64,000 nucleotides of DNA from Streptomyces sp. SID12501 (GTDB lineage Bacteria > Actinomycetota > Actinomycetes > Streptomycetales > Streptomycetaceae), in assembly GCF_010550245.1 (NCBI RefSeq), contig NZ_JAAGLU010000001.1, positions 62,001-126,000 of the forward strand, in the 5' to 3' direction. A program made the position numbers and the translations under genes. Positions 35,562-42,172 of the stretch are shown here, piece by piece. The notes below the pieces were generated by a model, which was given only the letters and a program-made list of their open reading frames with translations, ran no database searches and was not told where the DNA came from. The stretch's first letter is position 1; each line of letters opens with the position of its first letter.

Positions 35562-37226
35562 GTGCCCCACCCCCACCCCCACCCCCACCCCCCTCGTCCG
35601 TCGTATCCCCCGTACTCCGGTGGGGTTCCGGGGGAATCGGACGAGAGTCTCGCGGCCCAGCTCAGAAGCAGGCCGGAGGGCGAGACGGGCGTGCCCGTCG
35701 CCCTGCTGACCGCGCGGCACTGGCAGGCGACCCACGAGTACGCGGTCATCTGCCTCGCCACCTCGGCCCGGACCGCCTCCATGGTCACCACCGCAGCCTT
35801 CCACCAGGTCCTCGAGCGGGTGATGCGCGCCGAGTCGGCCGTCGCGCTGCGCCCGAGGTTCCTCGTGGCCGTGCGCGACATCGTCAGGGAGTGGTCCGCC
35901 GACGACCGCATATCCGATGTGCTGCCCGATCTGACGAAACCGGCGGGCGGTCGCGGTATGCGCGCGGCGAAGGCCATGACGGCCGAAAACCGAAAGCTCG
36001 CGGAACGCTCGTTCCAGGCCCTTCCCGGACTCGCCCAGTGCCTGCTCTGGCACACCGAGGTGGAGGCCGATCCGATGAATTTCCCTGCCGTTCTTCTTGG
36101 CATGGACACGAATATGGCTGCGGCGTCGCTGGAACAGGCCCGCGAACAATTCCGTGAGGGCTGTGTACGCGCCCACCGGGAACTCGCGCCGTCCAAGGAA
36201 TGCCGGTTCTACAACCGTCTGCTCGACATACCCATCCGGCGCGGCGGCGCTCTGCTGCCCGATGTCCAGCAGCACCTGTCGGTGTGCCACTACTGCCGTT
36301 ACGCCGCCGAGCAGTTGAGCCACTTCGAGGGCGGCCTGGGCACGTTGCTCGCCGAGGCGGTGCTCGGCTGGGGCGCCCGGCGCTATCTCGACTCGCGCCC
36401 GGGGCGCAGCCAGAGCGGCACGCGGCTGCGGGGCCATGCCCGGCACCGCGGCAGTGGCAGTAGTGGCGAGGGTGCCGGTGGCAGGGGGGTCGGCCTGGGG
36501 CGCCATCGTCTGCTGTCACGGATTACCTCCCCGCGCCGGCCGCTCCCGGGCGCGACCCGGAACAGGAGAACCCTGCTCACCAGCGTGGGCCTGGCCTCGA
36601 CAGTCGTCCTCGCGGTCGTGCTGGGCAGCGGACTGTGGCCGAAGGACGGCAGCGGCGCCGACCCGGCCGCCTCCTCCAGCGCGACCGCCGGACGCGGCGC
36701 GACGCCCGCGGTGTCCTCCTCGCCGCCCGCGACGGGCAACAACCCGACCTCCATCCGGCAGACCCGGCTGCGCGATGTCACCGCCGACCAGTGCCTCGAC
36801 ATCCGGGGCGGCCGGGCCACGGCCGGTGCTGTCGCCAGGCTCGCTTCCTGCTCGACCGCGTGGACCCAGCTGTGGACGTACGAGGACGACGGTCAGCTGC
36901 GCAGTGTCGCCAACCCCGAGCTGTGCCTGGACTCGCATGCCGACGCCGGCGTCGTCATCCTCGGCCGCTGTGCCGCCGCGTCCGCCGAGCGCGGTAATGA
37001 CGTCCGCTACGACCTCACCGTGCGGGGCGAGTTGCTGCCCCGCTGGGCGGAGGGCCTCGCCGTCGCCCCCGCCTCCGGCGACCCCGACACGGACGTGGTC
37101 GTCAAGGTCCGCGACGGCTCCGCGGACCAACACTGGCTCACCGACACGGTCACCGCCAGCCCCGAGTCCCTGTCGATAGGCGGCTCACCGGGCAAGGCGG
37201 CCCAGGTCTACGCGGACCCGAGGTAG
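35562..37226 (+). CDS. ECF sigma-like / zinc anti-sigma / TM / ricin-lectin fusion protein (copy 2)
   Basis: A protein of about 554 residues and paralogue of the product at 22081. After a His-Pro repeat it has a region 2-like part (HWQATHEYAVICLAT to LRPRFLVAVRDIVREW), a region 4-like part (RSFQALPGLAQCLLWHTEVEADPMNFPAVLLGMDTNMAAASLEQAREQFREGCVRAHRE), the HX3CX2C zinc motif (H238, C242, C245), one membrane helix (about 338-356) and a ricin-type lectin domain with QLW and ADQHW. The Tyr/Gly tail of copy 1 is missing. DLTSEAF reads MVTTAAF here, so both acidic residues are lost again. I chose the GTG at 35562 (AAGG nine bases before); a GTG at 35484 is possible. Sensor role inferred. Confidence 0.82.
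   Translation: MPHPHPHPHPPRPSYPPYSGGVPGESDESLAAQLRSRPEGETGVPVALLTARHWQATHEYAVICLATSARTASMVTTAAFHQVLERVMRAESAVALRPRFLVAVRDIVREWSADDRISDVLPDLTKPAGGRGMRAAKAMTAENRKLAERSFQALPGLAQCLLWHTEVEADPMNFPAVLLGMDTNMAAASLEQAREQFREGCVRAHRELAPSKECRFYNRLLDIPIRRGGALLPDVQQHLSVCHYCRYAAEQLSHFEGGLGTLLAEAVLGWGARRYLDSRPGRSQSGTRLRGHARHRGSGSSGEGAGGRGVGLGRHRLLSRITSPRRPLPGATRNRRTLLTSVGLASTVVLAVVLGSGLWPKDGSGADPAASSSATAGRGATPAVSSSPPATGNNPTSIRQTRLRDVTADQCLDIRGGRATAGAVARLASCSTAWTQLWTYEDDGQLRSVANPELCLDSHADAGVVILGRCAAASAERGNDVRYDLTVRGELLPRWAEGLAVAPASGDPDTDVVVKVRDGSADQHWLTDTVTASPESLSIGGSPGKAAQVYADPR
35565..35588. repeat. Hexanucleotide repeat (CCCCAC)4 at the start of the fusion gene
   Basis: Four perfect CCCCAC units begin right after the GTG start and code for alternating Pro-His. 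Copy-number change would be in frame and alter only the length of this tail. Confidence 0.9.
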
Positions 37227-37255
37227 CGGCGGTGTTTCCCGCCCACCCGACCGAC

Positions 37256-37314
37256 GCCCTCGGCCGGACTGAGGGCGCCAGCCCCCAGGGACGGAACGGG
37301 TAGGGGCGGCGGGG
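37256..37314 (+). repeat. Dispersed Streptomyces intergenic repeat, copy C
   Basis: Short, worn copy sharing GCCAGCCCCCAG and the terminal block around ACGGGTAGGGGCGGCGGGG with the copies at 4961 and 31929. It lies between the convergent fusion and hydrolase genes. Confidence 0.6.
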
Positions 37315-37331
37315 CGGGGCGGAACGCTCGG

Positions 37332-38027
37332 TCAGGTGCGGGTCGCCGACCGGTGCAGGACGGCGGCCAGTTCGTGCGGGCGGGAGAACATCGGCCAGTG
37401 CCCGGTGTCCAGCTCGGCGAGTTCCCACCGGTCGCTCCTGAGCAGCTCGACCACGTCCTCGGACGGTTCCGGGTCGTCGAGCAGACACTTGACGTAGGTG
37501 GCGGGGAGGTCACCCATCGAGCGCGTGAGGACGGCCGGCTCGGTGAGGGTGGCCCCGGGGTGGGGTGTCGAGCCGTTCGCGATCCGCGCGATCTGCTCGT
37601 CGGTGAGCCCCTGGCCCGCGAAGCGGTCCGGCGCCGGGGTCGGCCAGAAGCCGTCGTTCTCGGCGAGGGAAGCCTCCACCCCGGCACTGTCCCAGCCCCA
37701 CAGGAACGACCTTCCGTCGGCCGGGACACTCGCGTCGACGAACACCACCCGGCCCAGCCGCTCGCCGATCCGCTCGGCGGCCTGCCCGACGGGTATCCCC
37801 GCGTAGCTGTGCCCGACGAGCACGACGTCCCGCAGATCGAGGCGCTCGACCTCCTCGATGATGTCCCGCACATGCGTCTGCTGCCCGGCCGGCTCGCCCC
37901 GCCGCTCCGCCACCCCCGACAACGTCAACGGGTGCGCCCCGTGCCCGGCGGCGCGCAGTTCGACCGCCACCTCGTCCCACGCCCAGGCACCGAGCCGCAC
38001 ACCCGCGACCAACACGAACTCGCTCAT
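37332..38027 (-). CDS. Alpha/beta hydrolase
   Basis: A 231-residue hydrolase of the small, lidded alpha/beta type. It starts FVLVAGVRLGAWAWDEV (oxyanion region), has the nucleophile elbow GHSYAG, and a terminal catalytic histidine in LDTGHWPMF. The central cap WGWDSAGVEASLAENDGFWP suggests esterase or lyase-like relatives. The ATG at 38027 is preferred over one three codons earlier. The substrate is unknown. It is convergent with the lectin fusion gene. Confidence 0.88.
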   Translation of the reverse strand: MSEFVLVAGVRLGAWAWDEVAVELRAAGHGAHPLTLSGVAERRGEPAGQQTHVRDIIEEVERLDLRDVVLVGHSYAGIPVGQAAERIGERLGRVVFVDASVPADGRSFLWGWDSAGVEASLAENDGFWPTPAPDRFAGQGLTDEQIARIANGSTPHPGATLTEPAVLTRSMGDLPATYVKCLLDDPEPSEDVVELLRSDRWELAELDTGHWPMFSRPHELAAVLHRSATRT

Positions 38028-38360
38028 GGGGCACAACGTAACGCGGTCGCCCGGGGAGCTCGTACGCCGCCGAATCGGAATGTTTCAGGCCGATTAAAAA
38101 GGCAGGTGGATCCGGCCACTCGGTCGCCTCAGGTGATCAACAGCCGCTCAGTTACGGGCTTCACGCGTTCGAATCACGTAACTTCACGCCACTGATTCAA
38201 TACGCAAGGTTACCGAAACGCATGGGGTCGAGGTGAGTTTCGGCGCCGGACTCGGCAGACTCACGCTCGTCGATCCGGCCCGACCGGCTGGGATCGAGTA
38301 CCCATGCGGACCGTTGGACCTTCGATTCGCATCTTCGAACTGAGCGGAAGGATGCACACA
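38028..38360. other. 333-bp divergent intergenic region before the SSI gene
   Basis: No gene recognised. It contains the pair GTTACG (38151-38156) and CGTAAC (38177-38182) as an inverted repeat with a 20-base centre, and two CTTCACG copies. It probably holds the promoters of the hydrolase and the SSI gene; I cannot assign a regulator. Confidence 0.4.
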
Positions 38361-38795
38361 ATGCCGAACACCGCGCGCTGGGCAGCGACTCTGACCCTGA
38401 CGGCCACCGCCGTCTGCGCCCCTCTCACCGGGGCCGCCGTCGCCGCCCCGGGCTCCGCCGCCTCCGGGCTCTACGCACCGTCGGCCCTGGTGCTCACCAT
38501 GGGCCACGGGGACACCGCGGCCGCCGTCACGCCCGAGCGTGCCGTCACTCTGACCTGTGCCCCGACGGCCTCGGGCACGCACCCGGCCGCGTCCGAGGCG
38601 TGCGCCGAACTCCGGGCTGCCGGTGGGGACTTCGACCTGCTGGCGGCGAAGAGTGACGTGAAGTGCACCAAGCAGTACGACCCTGTGGTCGTCACCGTCG
38701 AGGGCGTGTGGCGGGGGCAGCGGGTCGCCTATGAGCGGACTTTCGCGAACGAGTGCGTGAAGAACACCTACGGGGCGGCCGTCTTCACGTTCTAG
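38361..38795 (+). CDS. ssi: Streptomyces subtilisin inhibitor (SSI family) with Lys at the P1 site
   Basis: A secreted dimeric serine-protease inhibitor of 144 residues. The signal peptide ([22 protein letters not shown]) is followed by the SSI fold ([21 protein letters not shown]). Four cysteines give the two conserved disulphides. The reactive loop is [15 protein letters not shown]: by alignment with SSI (CPMVYDPV), P1 is Lys rather than Met, which favours trypsin-like targets as well as subtilisins. GGAAGG lies nine bases before the ATG at 38361, so I prefer it to the ATG at 38352. It probably protects or times extracellular proteases such as the one at 49409. Confidence 0.93.
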   Translation: MPNTARWAATLTLTATAVCAPLTGAAVAAPGSAASGLYAPSALVLTMGHGDTAAAVTPERAVTLTCAPTASGTHPAASEACAELRAAGGDFDLLAAKSDVKCTKQYDPVVVTVEGVWRGQRVAYERTFANECVKNTYGAAVFTF

Positions 38796-38972
38796 AGACC
38801 GGGGTCGCGCGCTTCCGTGAGCAACGCAGGGTGCACGCGGATGGGGAGTGCGAACCCCTGTGTCGCGGGATGCCGCGCGATCTCGTAGCGGGGCCGGTCG
38901 GTGGTGTGGGGCCACCGGCCGGCCCATCGGCATGTGTACGCGAAGGCGGGACCGGTTCCCTTGCTCCGCCTC

Positions 38973-39377
38973 CTACTCCGGGATACGGGCAAGGGGCGGA
39001 AAGCGGTGAAGCAGGCGCGCGGCACGCAGCAGACGGTGGAGGCGGGGTGTGTCGGAGACCAGGCGCAGCCGCCCGCCGCGCTCGCGGGCCCGGGTGTCGG
39101 CTCGGCACAGTTCGCGCAGGCCGGAGCAGTCGAAGAAGCCGACGTGCCGGAGGTCGACCAGGACGTCGGGGCCGGGGCGCGAGGTCGCGGCGTCCAGATG
39201 CTCGGCGAGGAAAGCCGCGGTCGCCAGGTCGATCTCGCCGGACACCTCGACCACGGTGAACGGCCCGTTCGGGTACGTACGGGCATACGGGTTGGCCGTC
39301 GGCGGCAGGGCTCCGGACGAATCCGAGGCCGTGCGCTCGGGCGGCCCGGGGGTGCGGTCGTCGGCTTCCGGCGTCAT
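38973..39377 (-). CDS. STAS-domain anti-sigma factor antagonist (second copy)
   Basis: A 134-residue protein with a Pro/Ser/Thr-rich N-terminal tail of about 40 residues and one STAS domain ([51 protein letters not shown]), keeping the phosphoserine site DCSG. Such proteins bind anti-sigma kinases when unphosphorylated. GGAG lies five bases before the ATG at 39377. It is convergent with the SSI gene, stands alone, and shares its domain type with the protein at 1119. Possible phosphatase partners are at 26102, 50940 and 53531. Confidence 0.88.
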   Translation of the reverse strand: MTPEADDRTPGPPERTASDSSGALPPTANPYARTYPNGPFTVVEVSGEIDLATAAFLAEHLDAATSRPGPDVLVDLRHVGFFDCSGLRELCRADTRARERGGRLRLVSDTPRLHRLLRAARLLHRFPPLARIPE

Positions 39378-39553
39378 GGCTGCTCCACCTCGGCGGGGGC
39401 GCATTCGATCTCGGTAGCTACCCCGGCTGGGCCCGGCCCATCCCTGACACGCCGTTCACAAGATCTAGTTCACTCGACAAGGTGAATTACAGCTACACCC
39501 ATTGACATTCCGTGCACTGTGCATTCAAAGCATCGGGTATGGCACGACAGCCG

Positions 39554-39589
39554 GAGGGGCCGCCGTCTCCCTGCAGGCGGCGGCCCCTC
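39554..39589. terminator. Hairpin downstream of the MFS exporter gene
   Basis: 12-bp perfect arms (GAGGGGCCGCCG / CGGCGGCCCCTC) around a 12-base loop, 21 bp beyond the end of the MFS gene. Likely terminator. Confidence 0.75.
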
Positions 39590-39610
39590 GGCCTCGGTGG
39601 CCCGGGTGGG

Positions 39611-41122
39611 TCACATGTGGACGACCGGTGCGGCGTTCTCGTCCTGCACCGGGACGCCGGGGCGGTACAGCAGGAAGGTGATCAGGGCGCCCGCGGCGAA
39701 GAAGCCCGCCGACCACCAGAAGGCGGTGGTGTAGCTCTCGATCGTCGACTGGGCCTGGACCAGCTTGTCGGCCGCGTTCCGGCCGGACAGGTAGTTGGTC
39801 GCGGCGCTCGCGGCAAGCGTGCTCAGCAGTGCCGTGCCGATCGAACCGCCCACCTGCTGCATGGTGTTGACCGTCGCGGAGGCCACGCCCGCGTCCTCGG
39901 CGCCGATTCCGCTGGTGGCCAGCTGCATCGCGGGCGGCATGATGGCGCCCATGCCCGCGCCGATCACCAGCAGCTGCGGGAGCACGGCGGTGCTGAAGGA
40001 CGAGCCGACGCCGATACCGGTCAGCCAGACCATGCCGGCCGCGCCGAGGACGAAGCCCGCCGGGATGATGATCCTGGGCCCGAAGCGGGGCACGAGCATG
40101 GTGGTGGACACCTGGGCCGCGACCATCAGGGCCGCCATCATCGGCATGAAGGCCAGGCCGGTCTTGGTCGGGCTGAAGCCGAGGTTCAGCTGCAGGTAGT
40201 AGGTGAGGAAGAGGAAGACGCCGAACATCGCGGCGCCGGAGATGAGCACCGTGAGGAACGAGGCCGCACGGTCACGGTCCAGCAGGACGCGCATCGGCAG
40301 CAACGGGTGCTTCGCGCGGGTCTGCCACCGGGTGAACGCCGCGAGGAGCAGTACACCCGCGGCCAGGAAGCCCCAGGTCTGCGGCGAACTCCAGTCGTGC
40401 GACTCGGCGTTGGAGAAACCGTAGACGACGGAGAAGAGGCCGGCGGAGACCAGTAGTGTGCCGGGGACGTCGATCTTGGAGTCGGCGGCGTCGCGGTGGT
40501 TGCTCAGCAGTATCCAGCCGCCCACGAAGGCCATGACGGCGAAGACCAGGTTCACGTACAGCGTCCAGCGCCAGTCGAGCGCGTCGGTCAGCAGACCGCC
40601 GAGCAGCAGGCCCACCGCGCCGCCGGCCCCGGCGATCGCGCCGTACACGCTGAACGCGCGGGCACGTTCACGCGCGTCCGTGAAGGTCGTGTTGAGAAGC
40701 GAGAGTGCGGCGGGCGCGAGCAGCGCGCCGAAGACACCCTGGAGTGCCCGGGCGACGACCAGCATCTCGAAGCCGTTCGCGGCGCCGCCGAGGACGGAGG
40801 CGCCGGCGAATCCGGCGACGCCGATGAGGAAGGCGGGCTTGCGGCCGAACAGGTCGGCGATCCGGCCGCCGAGCAGCAGCAGGGAGGCGAAGGCCAGTGC
40901 GTACGCGGTGACGACCCACTGGCGGCTGCCGTCGGAGAAGCCGAGGTCGGCCTGTGCGGAGGGGAGCGCGATGTTCACGATGGTGGCGTCGAGGACGACC
41001 ATCAGCTGCGCGATTCCGATGATCGCGAGGATCCACCACCGCTTCGCGTTCGGCGCGGCGGACCCCTTGTCCGTGTCGTGCCCGACGCCCTTCGGGGCGC
41101 CTTCGGTAAGGGACTGCGGCAT
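39611..41122 (-). CDS. MFS multidrug exporter, DHA2 (EmrB/QacA) type
   Basis: A 503-residue proton-driven exporter with 14 predicted spans. Motif A-like GGRIADLFGRKPAF lies after TM2, motif D1 (LMVVLDATIVNIALP) in TM1, and motif C-like GAIAGAGGAVGLLLGG in TM5. A polar C-terminal tail ends VVHM. GGAG precedes the ATG at 41122 by nine bases. Two dyads in the 182-bp divergent promoter suggest tight control, but no TetR or MarR gene is adjacent. It may export an antibiotic or toxic compound; the substrate is unknown. Confidence 0.92.
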   Translation of the reverse strand: MPQSLTEGAPKGVGHDTDKGSAAPNAKRWWILAIIGIAQLMVVLDATIVNIALPSAQADLGFSDGSRQWVVTAYALAFASLLLLGGRIADLFGRKPAFLIGVAGFAGASVLGGAANGFEMLVVARALQGVFGALLAPAALSLLNTTFTDARERARAFSVYGAIAGAGGAVGLLLGGLLTDALDWRWTLYVNLVFAVMAFVGGWILLSNHRDAADSKIDVPGTLLVSAGLFSVVYGFSNAESHDWSSPQTWGFLAAGVLLLAAFTRWQTRAKHPLLPMRVLLDRDRAASFLTVLISGAAMFGVFLFLTYYLQLNLGFSPTKTGLAFMPMMAALMVAAQVSTTMLVPRFGPRIIIPAGFVLGAAGMVWLTGIGVGSSFSTAVLPQLLVIGAGMGAIMPPAMQLATSGIGAEDAGVASATVNTMQQVGGSIGTALLSTLAASAATNYLSGRNAADKLVQAQSTIESYTTAFWWSAGFFAAGALITFLLYRPGVPVQDENAAPVVHM

Positions 41123-41209
41123 TTGAGCACACTCCAGGGAGGGCCGCTCGTGAGTGGAGCGACGAGTGGTGAAGGAAGGCGAAGAAGACCAGAGGTTACG
41201 AGTATGTAA

Positions 41210-41224
41210 ACGAAACGGTTTCGT
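41210..41224. promoter_or_regulatory. Perfect dyad ACGAAACGGTTTCGT before the MFS gene
   Basis: 15-bp dyad with 7-bp arms around one G, 88 bp upstream of the exporter start and about 80 bp before the divergent hydrolase. It resembles TetR-family operators of exporters (AAACNGTTT type). Confidence 0.6.
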
Positions 41225-41265
41225 ACTCTCGGCCTCTTGAGATTAGACCACTTTCATCGAAACGG

Positions 41266-41293
41266 CAAAGTATCGATACGGGAAAGTATCGTT
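41266..41293. promoter_or_regulatory. Palindrome plus direct repeat before the hydrolase gene
   Basis: The palindrome GTATCGATAC (41270-41279) overlaps the first of two AAAGTATCG repeats spaced 16 bases apart; the second ends 2 bases before the ribosome site. They could be a separate operator or part of the hydrolase promoter. Confidence 0.4.
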
Positions 41294-41304
41294 AGGGAGG
41301 ATGT

Positions 41305-42159
41305 GTGGAAGTGCGCAGCGGCAGGCTGACGGTCGACGGGGCCGAGCTGTACTACGAGGTACGCGGGGCCGGCCCGGCCCTGCTGATGATCAGCGGCGCC
41401 GGGGGAGACGCCAGCTACTACTCCGGGATCGCCGAGGGCCTCGCCGACGCCTTCACGGTGATCACCTACGACCGGCGCGGCAACTCCCGCAGCACGGGTG
41501 GCGGCGGTGCCCTCATGGCGCTGTCGCGGCAGGCCGCAGACGCCCACGTACTCGTCGCCGGACTCGCGGGCGGCCGGGCCCTGGTCTTCGGCAACAGCGG
41601 CGGCGCGATCATCGGTCTGACCCTGGCCGTGCGTCACCCGGAGTGCCTGGTGGGCCTGATCGCCCATGAACCGCCCGCGGTCAACGTCCTCCCCGACGAC
41701 GACCCCGGGCGCGGCTTCTTCGCCGAACTGACCGCCCGGTACACGGCGGGCGGCGCTCCGGCGGCGGGCCGCCGCTTCGCCGAGACGGTCCGCGGCGAGG
41801 GTTCCTACCGCTGGCCCCCCGACCTGTGGGAACGGTTCCTCGGCAACGCCGACCACCTCTTCGGCCACGAATGGCCCGCCTTCGCCGCCTTCCACCCCGA
41901 CGAGGCGGCGCTGCGGGCGGCTCCGTTCCCCATCGTCCTGGGCGCCGGCGCGGACGACCGGGGCGCGTACTACGCCCGCCCGTCGGTCGAGATCGCCCGC
42001 CGGCTCGGCGTGCCGTGGGTGGAGTTCCCCGGCATCCACATGGAGTTCCTGCGTCACCCGTCCCTCTTCGCGGCGGCGCTGCGCGTACTGGCGACGCAGA
42101 TGTACGCCGCCGACGGCAGGGTCCCGGCACTGTGGCGGGGCGTGCCGGAGACACCCTGA
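41305..42159 (+). CDS. Alpha/beta hydrolase, divergent from the MFS exporter
   Basis: A 284-residue hydrolase. Features are the HG-like GAGGDASYYSGIAEGLADAF loop, RRGNSRSTG, the nucleophile elbow GNSGGA (Ser), and a late catalytic histidine in FPGIHMEFLRHP. GGGAGG precedes GTG codons at 41305 (four bases) and 41311 (ten bases); either could be used. It is divergent from the exporter and may act on the same compound, for example by cleaving it before export. It ends 13 bp from the convergent transporter gene. Confidence 0.87.
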   Translation: MEVRSGRLTVDGAELYYEVRGAGPALLMISGAGGDASYYSGIAEGLADAFTVITYDRRGNSRSTGGGGALMALSRQAADAHVLVAGLAGGRALVFGNSGGAIIGLTLAVRHPECLVGLIAHEPPAVNVLPDDDPGRGFFAELTARYTAGGAPAAGRRFAETVRGEGSYRWPPDLWERFLGNADHLFGHEWPAFAAFHPDEAALRAAPFPIVLGAGADDRGAYYARPSVEIARRLGVPWVEFPGIHMEFLRHPSLFAAALRVLATQMYAADGRVPALWRGVPETP

Positions 42160-42172
42160 CCCTGCCCCCTCC

